Counted from the first letter of the stretch, positions 30,302 to 39,853 are shown. The stretch is 64,000 nt of DNA from Campylobacter showae (GCF_900699785.1 NZ_LR535679.1:434001-498000), one strand, 5' to 3'. Notes: generated by a model from the sequence alone, not told the origin. Program-made: numbers and translations.

Positions 30302-30953
30302 GTCCGTCTTCTATAACAAAATGTCTGTAAGGCACTCTTAGAGAGCTTGGCACTTTGTGCGTGACGACCACGATGCAGGTACCCAAAAACTCCTTGGCCG
30401 AGCGCAAAAGCCCCCAGATAACGTCGCTTGAATATTCATCGAGGCTACCCGTAGGCTCGTCGCAAAGCAGCAAATTTGGATTATGCGCCAGAGCTCTAGC
30501 CATCGCAGCTCGCTGCTGTTCGCCACCGCTTAGCTCGTTTGGATACTTGTGCGCTCTGTGGAGCAAATTTACGTGCTTTAAGAGCTTAGTCGCCTGATTT
30601 TTACAAACATTTGCGCTAAGGCCTTTTATCATTAGCGGCAGCATAACGTTTTTTTCGATATTCCACTCGCTTATCAGACGGTAGTTTTGAAAAACCACGC
30701 CTATGCGCTGTCTTAGTTTATCTAGATTTTGCCCGCCAAGATTCATCATATCGGTTAGGCAAACGTTTAGCGAGCCCGCGCTTGGCTTTATCTCGCCGTA
30801 AAAAGATTTTAAAAGCGTCGATTTGCCGCTACCGCTTTGCCCCGTGATAAAAACGAAATCATTAGCGTAAATGTCGAATTTCGCGTCCGTTATGAGCTTT
30901 TCGCAGCCCTCGTATCCTAGACAAAGCCCGCTTGCGCTAATTATTTTTTGCAT
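30282..30953 (-). CDS. ftsE: Cell-division ATPase FtsE
   Basis: ABC ATPase of 223 residues: Walker A GQSGSGKSTL (about 37-46), Q-loop VVFQNYRL, signature LSGGEQQRAAMARAL, Walker B LLLCDEPTGSLD and switch His in VVVTHK. It pairs with the downstream FtsX. It overlaps trmB by 17 bases. Confidence 0.93.
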   Translation of the reverse strand: MQKIISASGLCLGYEGCEKLITDAKFDIYANDFVFITGQSGSGKSTLLKSFYGEIKPSAGSLNVCLTDMMNLGGQNLDKLRQRIGVVFQNYRLISEWNIEKNVMLPLMIKGLSANVCKNQATKLLKHVNLLHRAHKYPNELSGGEQQRAAMARALAHNPNLLLCDEPTGSLDEYSSDVIWGLLRSAKEFLGTCIVVVTHKVPSSLRVPYRHFVIEDGHVHEIL

Positions 30954-32115
30954 CCGCCAAATACTCCTTCAACGCAAGATGCGCCTTTAAATTTTCAGCC
31001 GTAACGAGCGGCTTTTTTATAAAATATTCCGCACCTTTTTCGCCAAGCAAAACATAGCAATGCTCGGGCGCGTTAAATGCGCCAAACGCCGCGCGAATTA
31101 AAATTTCGCCGCCTTCTTTTTCGTATTTTTCCTCTAAATGCAAGAAAAAATCATCCTCTTTTATCGTTTGGTTGCTAAATTTAGCCGAGATTTTGCTCGT
31201 GTCGTAGCCGTTTTCAAATTTTAGCTCGCCCTGATCTGCTCTAGGCTCGCTTTGCTTTTCGCAGGTAAAGATAACGTCGTAAATATCTTTTTGATGCCTT
31301 TTCCAGCGGTCTTCGTACTTGCTGCTTACTTTTAGGTCGCGGTTTTTATAAATTTGCACGTCGGCGTCGCTTAGATCTAAAATTTGCGCCAAAGTAAAGT
31401 CCGCATACTCGCGGCTATCGGTTCGCAGCTCAAATTTGCCGCCCACTTTTAGCGTTCGCTCGCACTCCAGGGCAAATTTAGCCGATGCCACGCGCCTATG
31501 AGGAGCGTCGTCCCAAGGCACGGGAAAATGCAAAAAAATCTTATCTATAAAATTTGACTCCACAAGCGATAAAAGTAGCCTCGCGTCGCAGTTTACGAGC
31601 ATGACGTTGTTTAGATTTTTAGCTTTTGTCAGCTTTGCGACCTGCTCGAGCGAGGGTTTGTAGACCTCGATACCGACGACTAGGGTATTTGGATTATTTT
31701 CCGCCTGAAATAGCAAGTGCCTGCCAGAACCAAATCCGATCTCGATAAATTTGCTCTGAAATTCGCTCTGATTTAAATTTTCAAGCAGCTCGCCCACGCT
31801 AAAGATCGCCGAGTCTTTTTGCGTGAGGCGCGTGTTTTTTACCGCGATGGCTTCGCTTAAAATTTGATCGCAGTAAAGCTCTTTAAATTTAATCAAAGCA
31901 TTTTGCAAAAGCCCTATTTTGGCAGGCTTCGTTAGCTTTTCGCCCTTTACGACCCAGTCGTTTTCACGCTTTTTTAGCGTGATAAAAAACTCCTCGCTAG
32001 AGCTTTTTGTATAAACGAGGCTTACGCCCTGCCTGCCGCGAGCCTCCCACAAAAAGCTTATCTCGCCGCAATCTTTTGGCGTAAAATTTACGTTTTTAGC
32101 TATAAAATTGGGCAT
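30937..32115 (-). CDS. trmB: tRNA (guanine-N7)-methyltransferase
   Basis: Makes m7G46 in tRNA with SAM. The SAM site FIEIGFGSGRHLLF (about 140-153) and the FLHFPVPWDD block are clear. At 392 residues it is far longer than E. coli TrmB (239): it has an N-terminal extension of about 110 residues and a C-terminal extension. The long form is typical of campylobacters. It abuts the upstream flpA. Confidence 0.9.
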   Translation of the reverse strand: MPNFIAKNVNFTPKDCGEISFLWEARGRQGVSLVYTKSSSEEFFITLKKRENDWVVKGEKLTKPAKIGLLQNALIKFKELYCDQILSEAIAVKNTRLTQKDSAIFSVGELLENLNQSEFQSKFIEIGFGSGRHLLFQAENNPNTLVVGIEVYKPSLEQVAKLTKAKNLNNVMLVNCDARLLLSLVESNFIDKIFLHFPVPWDDAPHRRVASAKFALECERTLKVGGKFELRTDSREYADFTLAQILDLSDADVQIYKNRDLKVSSKYEDRWKRHQKDIYDVIFTCEKQSEPRADQGELKFENGYDTSKISAKFSNQTIKEDDFFLHLEEKYEKEGGEILIRAAFGAFNAPEHCYVLLGEKGAEYFIKKPLVTAENLKAHLALKEYLADAKNN

Positions 32116-33332
32116 TATTCGACGGCTATCTCGGCTTTTTGAGAAGCGTCGGAGCTTATGCCGTATTCATCTACGGCGATCACTTTATAGCTGTATTTTA
32201 GCCCGTATGTTACGCTATTATCGACAAATTCGTTGCCCGTTATATTTGTAAATTTTTGCTCGCTTCCGCCGCCGTCTCTTATAACGGTAAAGCTTCTAGC
32301 CTTATCAGAGGCGTTCCACGTGAGCTTAACCGCCGTGCTGTCAGCCACGATAGATGATACGACCGGCGCGTCGATAGCTCCTAGCGTCATGCCGATTATA
32401 GGCTCGCTAGGCTTTTTAGACTCTAGGCCGTCTTTATCGACGATGGTGATTTTATAGTATCTAGTCGCGCCGTTTTCGTTTATGAGATCCTCGTAGCTAT
32501 TAGACGTGGTTTTGACGAGGTAGGTGTACGGCATAAATTTACTTGACGCGCTATAAATTTTATAGTAGCCAAAGTCGTCGCTAGCCACGCTGTCCCACGT
32601 CAAAATAATCTTTTTAGGCACGTTTTGAGTAGCCTGCGCATTTACGACCTCGCTTGGTAGCTGCTTCGTCGTAGAGTCCACGATCTCGCTAGGTTTTGAG
32701 ATCGTACCGCTAGTCGTTTTTACGAAAACTCTATACTTGTAGCTTCTACCCGACTTCACATCGTCATCGATATACTCGGCATTTAGTCTGCCTTTTACCT
32801 CGGCTATTTGTCTCCAGTTTTCTTTATTTATATCGGCCTTTTCGACGACGTAAGATGCCACGCGAAGGTCCGGATGCGGTCTCCAGATGAGCTTCACGCG
32901 CTCAGGTAAATTCGTAAGCGCTCTAACGAAAGGTACGGAGTCCATAAGAGGCTTGGTTGTGGTACTAACGATCATGCCCGGGCCCGAGATTTGCTTGCTT
33001 TCGTTATACGTTCTCATTTCGTACGAGTAGGTCGTCTCGGGAGCTAAATTTGCATCCACGTAGTGGCTGGCAAAGCGGTCTTTTATGTCGGCTACGAACT
33101 TCATTTTGCCGTTATTTTCGTTTGGATTTGAGCGGTATAGATAGTAGCCTGCGACGTTTGAGGTCGGAGTCGGCGTCCACTCAAAGCCCACTTCGGTCAT
33201 ATCGCTGATGGTTTTTAGGCTCTGGACGGTCGGCAAATTCGGATTTACTTGCGCAGGCCCGCTAGAGGATACGCATCCACTCATCACAATGGCCAAAGAG
33301 CTCGCTAAGCCCCACAAAATCAATCTTTTCAT
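32115..33332 (-). CDS. flpA: FlpA-like fibronectin-type-III lipoprotein (adhesin)
   Basis: A 405-residue surface lipoprotein: lipobox MSGC (Cys19-Val-Ser-Ser) and tandem FN3 domains from about residue 36 to the end (repeated WxPxxxxxxxxYxxYR and YxYxVxxxDxxG patterns). I count four FN3-like units by eye. The C. jejuni orthologue (Cj1279c) binds host fibronectin and promotes adherence. Its first 71 bases overlap the 3' end of the upstream rluA-type gene in another frame. Confidence 0.88.
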   Translation of the reverse strand: MKRLILWGLASSLAIVMSGCVSSSGPAQVNPNLPTVQSLKTISDMTEVGFEWTPTPTSNVAGYYLYRSNPNENNGKMKFVADIKDRFASHYVDANLAPETTYSYEMRTYNESKQISGPGMIVSTTTKPLMDSVPFVRALTNLPERVKLIWRPHPDLRVASYVVEKADINKENWRQIAEVKGRLNAEYIDDDVKSGRSYKYRVFVKTTSGTISKPSEIVDSTTKQLPSEVVNAQATQNVPKKIILTWDSVASDDFGYYKIYSASSKFMPYTYLVKTTSNSYEDLINENGATRYYKITIVDKDGLESKKPSEPIIGMTLGAIDAPVVSSIVADSTAVKLTWNASDKARSFTVIRDGGGSEQKFTNITGNEFVDNSVTYGLKYSYKVIAVDEYGISSDASQKAEIAVE

Positions 33333-34278
33333 CTATATTCTCCTTGCTAAATTTGCTAAGTAAAATTTCACTAAAATCATCCCAGACAGGCGCTACGAAG
33401 CTCATTTGCCCGCCCGTGCGCGGATGCGTGAAATACAGCCCGTAGGCGTGAAGCATTACTCGGCCGATTTTATCCTTTTCGCTCTTAAAACCGTATAAAG
33501 CATCGCCCAAAATATGGCGGTTTAGGCTAGCTAGATGCACTCTTATCTGATGAGTTCTACCCGTAAAAAGCTTTGCCGCGATCAAATTTACACCCGCGTT
33601 TTTGCTCTGCACGGGGCCGTCAAATTCGCTAAAAAGCAAATTCGCAAAGGCGCTTTTTGCCACGCGGCCGTCCGAGACGATCGCCTTTTTTAGGCGGTTA
33701 GCGGGATTTCGTCCGATAGCTCGTTCGACGATGCAGTTTTGCTTGAGCGGCAAATCCGTTAGCGCTAGATAAATCCGCCCCATGCTTTTGTCGCTTAACT
33801 GGCTTGAAAGCGCAGCGTGAGCGGCGTTATTTTTAGCCACGACGATAGCTCCGCTAGTGCCCTTATCTAGCCTGTGAACGATACCCGCCCTACTTTGTCC
33901 GCTTAAATTTGATAGCAAAAACCCCTTCGCACCGAGCCAATCCACAAGCGTGGGTTCCTTGACGCTAGGAGCGGGGTGGACGACCAAATTTGCCGGTTTA
34001 TTTAGCACGAGCAAATCCTCGTCCTCATAAATGATCGGCACTTCGAATTCCGCTTCAAATTTAGTCGTATCAGGGTCGCTTTGCTCAAATTTGATCCTCA
34101 AAACGTCGCCCAAATTTAGCTTCGCCGAGGGCTTAGTTAGCAGCTTGCCGTTTAGACTAACCAGCCCGCTTTTTATCAAATTTAGCGCTTGGTTTCTAGC
34201 GACGTTTAGCTCGGTAGCCAAAAATGCGTCCGCCCTAGCCTGCGCATCCTCTAAAATTTTGATTTCTTTTTCCGTCAT
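33262..34278 (-). CDS. RluA-family 23S rRNA pseudouridine synthase
   Basis: Converts specific uridines to pseudouridine. It has an N-terminal S4 domain (residues 13-70: ARADAFLATELNVARNQALNLIKSG) and a catalytic motif VHRLDKGTSG whose Asp is the nucleophile. The later TGRTHQIRVHLASLNRHILGDALYG block is family-typical. RluD is the closest family member by layout, but the target site is not certain. I use the ATG at 34276-34278 (MTEKEIKIL); an in-frame TTG 16 codons upstream would collide with the rodA promoter. Confidence 0.88.
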   Translation of the reverse strand: MTEKEIKILEDAQARADAFLATELNVARNQALNLIKSGLVSLNGKLLTKPSAKLNLGDVLRIKFEQSDPDTTKFEAEFEVPIIYEDEDLLVLNKPANLVVHPAPSVKEPTLVDWLGAKGFLLSNLSGQSRAGIVHRLDKGTSGAIVVAKNNAAHAALSSQLSDKSMGRIYLALTDLPLKQNCIVERAIGRNPANRLKKAIVSDGRVAKSAFANLLFSEFDGPVQSKNAGVNLIAAKLFTGRTHQIRVHLASLNRHILGDALYGFKSEKDKIGRVMLHAYGLYFTHPRTGGQMSFVAPVWDDFSEILLSKFSKENIDEKIDFVGLSELFGHCDEWMRIL

Positions 34279-34304
34279 TTTTGGATTTGTTTCCTTTAAA
34301 ATGC

Positions 34305-34310
34305 TATAAT
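34305..34310 (+). promoter_or_regulatory. rodA -10 box
   Basis: TATAAT at 34305-34310 in the divergent rluA/rodA gap, 20 bases before the rodA TTG start codon. Confidence 0.5.
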
Positions 34311-34330
34311 CGCTCAAAAAAGGCAAATTT

Positions 34331-35437
34331 TTGATAAGACTCGATAGGCGAATTTTAACCCATTTTGACTTCGTTCAGCCGTTTTTGATACTTCCTATTA
34401 TTATTTTATCATACATTTTGGTTTCTGAGGCAAATTCTATCCTAGCCGGCAAGCAGCTTGTATATTTCGGCGTCGGTCTAGCTGCGTTTTTATTTTTCTT
34501 TTTGCTCCCGATTCGCAAGATTGCCTGGCTCATACCTCTATTTTACTGGATTTGCATCGTTTTGCTTATTAGCGTAGATTTGTTTGGCACTAGCAAACTA
34601 GGCGCAAAAAGATGGCTCGAGTTTCCCTTTATCCACTTTACGCTTCAGCCCTCAGAGATCATGAAGCCGGCGCTTCTTTTGATGCTAGGCTATCTCATCA
34701 AACAGCGCCCGCCGGAGGAATACGGCTACGGTCTCAAGGACTTTTTACGCCTTAGCTTTTATATCCTTTTGCCTTTCGTGCTGATTTTAAAAGAGCCCGA
34801 TCTTGGCACCGCTTTAATACTGCTCATCGTGGGCTACGCCGTACTTTTTATCATCGGTGTAAATAAAAAAATTTGGGTCGCGATATTTGCGGGGATTTTG
34901 CTCTCGGCACCCGTGATTTATGAAAATTTGCACGATTATCAAAAAAAGCGCATTACCGATTTTTTAAGCGAAGAGTCCAACTACCACGTGCGCCAAAGCA
35001 TCATCGCTATCGGCAGCGGCGGCCTAAAAGGCAAACCAAAAGACGAGGCGACGCAGACACATTTTAAATTTTTACCGATTTCGACTAGCGATTTTATTTT
35101 CGCATACACGATCGAGCGATATGGATTTTACGGCGGGCTTGCGCTACTTAGCTTTTACGGCGCGCTGATAGCTCATCTGCTCAGCCTAAACTACGGGCTA
35201 AAGGATGATTATTTTACTCAGACGATGGCGTCGGGGATCGGAGTGCTTATTTTTATTTACGTGAGTATAAATATCATGATGACGATCGGTTTTGCGCCTG
35301 TGGTGGGCATTCCGCTGCCGTTTTACAGTTACGGCGGCAGTAGCTTCGTTACTTTTATGTGCCTTTTTGGGATTTTACAAAATTTGCTCGCGTTTAGGTT
35401 TGATTCGACATATAAATTAGTACAATTTAAATTTTAG
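34331..35437 (+). CDS. rodA: RodA (MrdB), SEDS peptidoglycan polymerase
   Basis: SEDS-family glycosyltransferase of the elongasome; polymerises lipid II and works with PBP2. It has 368 residues and about ten TM segments. SEDS signatures are KEPDLGTALILL (catalytic Asp in this loop), QAFIAIGSGG-like RQSIIAIGSGGLKG, and GFAPVVGIPLPFYSYGGSS at the C-terminus. The start is TTG at 34331, the first codon after the -10 box giving a full-length protein. Confidence 0.93.
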   Translation: MIRLDRRILTHFDFVQPFLILPIIILSYILVSEANSILAGKQLVYFGVGLAAFLFFFLLPIRKIAWLIPLFYWICIVLLISVDLFGTSKLGAKRWLEFPFIHFTLQPSEIMKPALLLMLGYLIKQRPPEEYGYGLKDFLRLSFYILLPFVLILKEPDLGTALILLIVGYAVLFIIGVNKKIWVAIFAGILLSAPVIYENLHDYQKKRITDFLSEESNYHVRQSIIAIGSGGLKGKPKDEATQTHFKFLPISTSDFIFAYTIERYGFYGGLALLSFYGALIAHLLSLNYGLKDDYFTQTMASGIGVLIFIYVSINIMMTIGFAPVVGIPLPFYSYGGSSFVTFMCLFGILQNLLAFRFDSTYKLVQFKF

Positions 35438-35452
35438 GTATTCAAATTGTAC
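35420..35452. terminator. Dyad at the end of rodA
   Basis: GTACAATTT (35420-35428) and AAATTGTAC (35444-35452) are perfect inverted 9-base arms spanning the rodA stop codon. The dyad lacks a GC-rich stem, so it could equally be a binding site just upstream of the mcc regulatory genes. Confidence 0.4.
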
Positions 35453-35516
35453 CAAATAATAATCACCCCTTAAGCTTGCTTGTGTTAGTATCGGCAAAAT
35501 TTAGTACGGGAAAAAG

Positions 35517-36212
35517 ATGCAAGATTACTCTATTTTAGATGTTTTATCTAACAAAAAAGTCCTTTGTTTAGAGGATGAGCCTTATATATTAAAAAATATG
35601 ATCGACTCCCTTGAGCTATTTTTTGCCGAAGTAAAAGGCGTAAGCGACGGCATCGAAGCGCTAGACGAGGCTATGAGCGGCTCATACGACGCGCTTGTCC
35701 TAGATGTCAGCGTCCCGCACATGGACGGTTTAGAGGTAGCTAAAAAGATCCGCTGTGCAAACCGCAAAATCCCTATCGTCATCATCTCAAGCCACACTGA
35801 GCAAGAGTATCTGTGGCGCGCGGTCGAGCTAAAGATCACGAGATATCTCTCAAAGCCCTACGATAAAGATACGTTTATAAAAGCGCTAGAAGACGTTGCG
35901 ATGGAGCTCATCGACCATACGCCGATGTTTAGTATCAACGACGAGCTCAAATATGATTTTAGTAAAAAAATCATATATATAAAGGAAGAGGCCTGTCGCC
36001 TCTCCAAAAGCGAGAGCAAGCTTTTGGAGTATTTTTTAAACAACAAAAACCAAACTATCACTTACGAACAGCTATTTGATTACATGTGGGAATTTGAACA
36101 ACCGACCAAAGAAGCCATCAAAACCATCGTAAAGGATCTGCGCCGCAAGATCGGCAAAGACACAATCAAAAATTTATACGGCGTAGGATATCTATGTGAA
36201 GTCCAAATTTAA
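35517..36212 (+). CDS. mccR: OmpR/PhoB-type response regulator of the mcc locus
   Basis: A 231-residue regulator with a receiver domain (residues 12-130; acidic pocket LEDEP, phospho-acceptor Asp63 in LVLDVSVPHMDG, conserved Lys in YLSKPY) and a winged-helix DNA-binding domain (about 140-230, ending YGVGYLCEV). Its end overlaps the sensor kinase gene by 17 bases, so the two form one two-component system. In Wolinella succinogenes the MccR/MccS pair controls sulfite respiration; the name here is by gene order and domain type. Confidence 0.85.
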   Translation: MQDYSILDVLSNKKVLCLEDEPYILKNMIDSLELFFAEVKGVSDGIEALDEAMSGSYDALVLDVSVPHMDGLEVAKKIRCANRKIPIVIISSHTEQEYLWRAVELKITRYLSKPYDKDTFIKALEDVAMELIDHTPMFSINDELKYDFSKKIIYIKEEACRLSKSESKLLEYFLNNKNQTITYEQLFDYMWEFEQPTKEAIKTIVKDLRRKIGKDTIKNLYGVGYLCEVQI

Positions 36213-37635
36213 GTTTATCGTCCTGCTACTCGTCGTTTTGTACGGCGCCATTACCGTTTTGGTTTTTAACTTTTACCGCGATCTTGCGCTAAAGGACGCC
36301 AGACAGGAGGCATTTTACGTACTTGATGCGATGAACGGCATACGCGACTACATCTCTACCGTCCAGCGCCCGCTCATAGATGAGTTAAAAGATCACGGCG
36401 CGATTGACAAAGACCTTTTTGATCCAAGGCTAATGTCCTCATCCTATATAACTCGTCAAATTTACAAAATCCAGCTCGCCAAAAAAAACATAAACTACGA
36501 CTATAGACTAACGGCGACGAACCCACTAAACCCCGAGCACGAAGGCACGGAATTCGAAAATGAAATTTTAGAAGGATTTAAAGAGGGTAAATACGAGGTC
36601 TACTCCGACATAATCAAAGATCAAAACGCCTCGTACTTTTTCGTCGGCCTTCCGGTCAAAAACTCCCACCCGTCTTGCGTCGAGTGCCACAACATAAACA
36701 GCGCGCCTAAAAAAATGCTCGAACAATACGGAAATTTGAACAATTTCGAGGGCAAAGTCGGCGACACGATAGCGATGGTGAGCTTTAAAATCCCGGTAAA
36801 AAGCATTTTGCTTTATCATAAACAGGAATTTATCGTTAGCGGCGTGGCGATCACGGCGATATTCGGGGCGTTTTTATTTTTCGTTTATAAAATCCACAAA
36901 AGCAACGAAAAAACCAAGTTGCAAAACGAGCTTTTGATGATAAATCAAAGCCGCCTGGCCTCGATGGGTGAAATGATCGGCAACATCTCGCACCAGTGGC
37001 GCCAGCCTCTAGCGCAGATCAGCTCGACTCTGGTAAATTTGGAGCTTTACTCCGAGCGAGGCAAGCTAAGCGAGCAGAGGCTAAAAGAGGCCATCGAGGA
37101 GGCGAACGAGCAGGTCAAATTTATGTCAGGCACTATCGAGGATTTTAAAAATTTCTTTAATCCAAATATGCCAAAGAGCGAATTTGAGGTAAAACAGGCC
37201 ATAGAACAGGCTTGTAAAATTTTAAACGCGACGCTCAAAAGGCACGTCATCGACGTAAAAGTCGAAATAAAAGAAAATTTTACCCTTTACGGAAATATAA
37301 ACGAGCTCATTCAAATTTTAATCAACGTCATGAATAACGCTAAAGAAGCATTTTTAAACGCGCCGCAAGATCGAACGCAAACAAACCGAATGCAAATTTT
37401 AATAACAGCCCTTTTGCAAAACGGTGAGCGAGCAATAACGCTCGAAAATAACGCCGGTAATATAAATAAAGCGGTGATAAATAAAATTTTCAAGCCGCAT
37501 TTTACTACGAAAAAGTCAGGCAGCGGGCTTGGGCTATATATGAGTAAGGTGATAGCCGAAAAAAATAACGCCCGAATTTACGCACAAAATATAAATAATG
37601 GCGTAGTATTTACTATTAAATTTAAAAATTCATAA
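36196..37635 (+). CDS. mccS: Sensor histidine kinase with a periplasmic c-haem-type (CxxCH) domain
   Basis: A 479-residue kinase with TM1 (about 7-27) and a periplasmic Tll0287/DUF3365-like domain (about 75-205). That domain contains a single CVECH haem-binding motif (Cys161-Cys164-His165). TM2 (about 212-232), a HisKA helix with phospho-acceptor His266 (NISHQWRQPL) and a HATPase domain (GSGLGLYMSK) follow. The GTG start overlaps mccR. Haem in the sensor domain suggests redox or direct sulfite/gas sensing. By position it is the partner of MccR and should switch on mccA. Confidence 0.82.
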   Translation: MKSKFKFIVLLLVVLYGAITVLVFNFYRDLALKDARQEAFYVLDAMNGIRDYISTVQRPLIDELKDHGAIDKDLFDPRLMSSSYITRQIYKIQLAKKNINYDYRLTATNPLNPEHEGTEFENEILEGFKEGKYEVYSDIIKDQNASYFFVGLPVKNSHPSCVECHNINSAPKKMLEQYGNLNNFEGKVGDTIAMVSFKIPVKSILLYHKQEFIVSGVAITAIFGAFLFFVYKIHKSNEKTKLQNELLMINQSRLASMGEMIGNISHQWRQPLAQISSTLVNLELYSERGKLSEQRLKEAIEEANEQVKFMSGTIEDFKNFFNPNMPKSEFEVKQAIEQACKILNATLKRHVIDVKVEIKENFTLYGNINELIQILINVMNNAKEAFLNAPQDRTQTNRMQILITALLQNGERAITLENNAGNINKAVINKIFKPHFTTKKSGSGLGLYMSKVIAEKNNARIYAQNINNGVVFTIKFKNS

Positions 37636-37647
37636 TTTATTAAATTT

Positions 37648-37691
37648 CCCCTTTTTTCGCCCCCTTTTTACGATAGCATTATCAGTATGAA
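37648..37691 (+). promoter_or_regulatory. Candidate MccR direct repeats and mccA promoter
   Basis: CCCCTTTTTT (37648-37657) and a second copy CCCCTTTTT (37661-37669) lie 13 bases apart. They precede a possible -10 TATGAA (37686-37691) and would cover the -35 position. Direct repeats about one helical turn apart are how OmpR-type dimers bind. The assignment is inferred from position only. Confidence 0.4.
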
Positions 37692-37732
37692 ATCTTTTTG
37701 ATTTTAGATCCAAAATTTATAAGGAGGGCGCA

Positions 37733-39799
37733 ATGAGGAATTTAAGTAAAACCTTATTAGGTTTGCTTATGGGCGTTAGCGTCTTCGCATCGCAAGCCTG
37801 TTGCGAAGAACACAACATGCAGATGTCTCAACAAGCGCGAGACGTCATAGCAAACCCAAAAGGCACGCTTCAAACTAGAGGCATAATATCCTTGCAAGAC
37901 TACATCGTAGAAGAGCAAGAGATGTATGAGTGGCTGTTTAAAAACCACCCTATTTTCACAAAATACGGCGGTAAAACAGTCGGTAAACTGGACGTTCACG
38001 ACCGTGGACTTGAGTGGCTTGCCGAAGGTCACGGCTTTGACATGTCAAAAGCCAGTAAAAGAGACGGCGGTAAAGGCTACAGCTCTATGATGTATAGGAT
38101 ACCTGCGGGTTCGTCTTTGCAGTTTCCTAACAAATTCGTAGGATCCGAAAAGTGCGGCGAGTGCCACCCTGCACAGTACGAAGTATGGAGCAGATCACGC
38201 CACGCTACTACTATCCGCTTCCCTGGCGAGCACCCGGAGGTTAACAACAACCTAACTGATCCGGTATTTAGCCCAGATACTGCGTCTATCTTGCCTCAAG
38301 GCATTACTCCGGACGTTATTTACGCCACCGTTGGACACCTAAGAACTAAATTTGGCTACGTAGACGCGTGGTTGCTGCGAGGAACTTACCACGTAGAGGG
38401 CGGTTTGCTACGAGACGGCACCGGTCAGATCGTAGCAGGCGGTAACCAGTTCCAAAGAACTTGGGCGTTAAATTTAACTCCTGAAACAGTTAAGAAAATC
38501 AAAGATTTCGTTCCTGATTTCCCAGAAACTCTAGCTGATTACGGCGATAATGGCGGATACGTCAGAGGTCTAGCCTCATACGCCGCTAAATACAAAAAGT
38601 CAATGTTCTTCCAAGCAAACGGCTCTTACTGCGAAGTTTGCCACCCGTTCAAATTTGACTTTAAAACTAAGAAAGAGTTCTATGCCGCTCTCGGTAATGC
38701 TAAAGAGCTTCAAAAACACACTATCTCTAAAGGCGTAAGCTGTGAGGAGTGTCACGGAGCCGGCGGTCACCTTGACGGAGCTACAAACTTTAGAACTTCA
38801 AACTGCGAACGCTGTCACCAAAGATTTAACTATAGCCCAGACCTAGCTCGCGCTAATCCTCTAAACCAAGGCAAGCTTGATCTATCTCTAAGCTCTAAAT
38901 TTAAATCAATGGGACCAGGATGCGGATCTGAGGGTTCACAATCATACTTTACCGCTCACTACGATAAAGGCATGCGCTGCACCACTTGCCACGATCCACA
39001 CGATAACACGGGTCCGGTCGTAGGCGACAAGACCATCAAGGGCGTAAACTATAACTCAGAGCAAGGCTACCTAAGTGCGCTTTACACTAAACCCAAAATC
39101 AGAAAAGATTGTAAAGATTGCCACAAAGAGCAAGCATATATCGCTTCTAGAGCCGATACGCACAAAGATAACACTTGCGCATCTTGCCACATGCCGTTCA
39201 TGATGAGCTGCGAGAACTTCTACGCTATCCAGTTCCAAGACAACGCCGGATTCGATACTCAAAGAAGATCTCACATCTGGAAGATCGACGTAGATCCTGC
39301 TAGAAAATCTCTAGTTGCAGGCGATGCTGCTAAAGGACCGAGAGACGCTAAAGATTGGCACTTCCAAAGGGATAAAGACGGGCACAACTTCGTTGACCTA
39401 ATGTGGGCGTGCGCTAGAACGTCTTGGGCCGATAAAGATATGCAAGATACTAAAGGCTGCCACAGCCCTGTTTTATCTGAGCTAAAACCAACGCTTCACT
39501 TCAAAAACCAAAAACAGGTTTACGACGAAGTAACGGGATGGCAAACTCCTGTTAAAAACGACTTCTCTCAAGTCAAAATAGGTATCGAGGGACTTTATGC
39601 TATCTTAGAAACTAAGAAACTAAGCCCTAGCGATAAGACGAGAGTTTATGAGCTAATCGAAAAAGCGCAAGACACGATAGACTTGCTACAAAAAGACGGC
39701 TCATGGGGTATGCACGGCTTTAAATACACAAAACAAAGACTTGATGCTTCTAAAGAGTACATCAAAGAAGCCCAAAGAATCATAAACAACAATTTATGA
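37733..39799 (+). CDS. mccA: Octahaem cytochrome c sulfite reductase MccA
   Basis: Periplasmic terminal reductase reducing sulfite to sulfide with six electrons. A signal peptide precedes the mature part (cleavage near ALA-type site about residue 20). Seven CxxCH haem sites: 141-145, 300-304, 337-341, 358-362, 416-420, 460-464 and 482-486. The eighth is the unusual CX15CH: Cys560, Cys576-His577. Two extra cysteines, Cys397 and Cys493, have the spacing of the copper ligands recalled for W. succinogenes MccA (Cys399, Cys495), where a haem-copper site does the chemistry. 688 residues. The Shine-Dalgarno is a strong AAGGAGGG. Confidence 0.95.
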   Translation: MRNLSKTLLGLLMGVSVFASQACCEEHNMQMSQQARDVIANPKGTLQTRGIISLQDYIVEEQEMYEWLFKNHPIFTKYGGKTVGKLDVHDRGLEWLAEGHGFDMSKASKRDGGKGYSSMMYRIPAGSSLQFPNKFVGSEKCGECHPAQYEVWSRSRHATTIRFPGEHPEVNNNLTDPVFSPDTASILPQGITPDVIYATVGHLRTKFGYVDAWLLRGTYHVEGGLLRDGTGQIVAGGNQFQRTWALNLTPETVKKIKDFVPDFPETLADYGDNGGYVRGLASYAAKYKKSMFFQANGSYCEVCHPFKFDFKTKKEFYAALGNAKELQKHTISKGVSCEECHGAGGHLDGATNFRTSNCERCHQRFNYSPDLARANPLNQGKLDLSLSSKFKSMGPGCGSEGSQSYFTAHYDKGMRCTTCHDPHDNTGPVVGDKTIKGVNYNSEQGYLSALYTKPKIRKDCKDCHKEQAYIASRADTHKDNTCASCHMPFMMSCENFYAIQFQDNAGFDTQRRSHIWKIDVDPARKSLVAGDAAKGPRDAKDWHFQRDKDGHNFVDLMWACARTSWADKDMQDTKGCHSPVLSELKPTLHFKNQKQVYDEVTGWQTPVKNDFSQVKIGIEGLYAILETKKLSPSDKTRVYELIEKAQDTIDLLQKDGSWGMHGFKYTKQRLDASKEYIKEAQRIINNNL

Positions 39800-39853
39800 T
39801 GCGATTACGGACGCCGCAAAAGCGCGGCGTCCAAATTTAATAAGGTAAAATTT

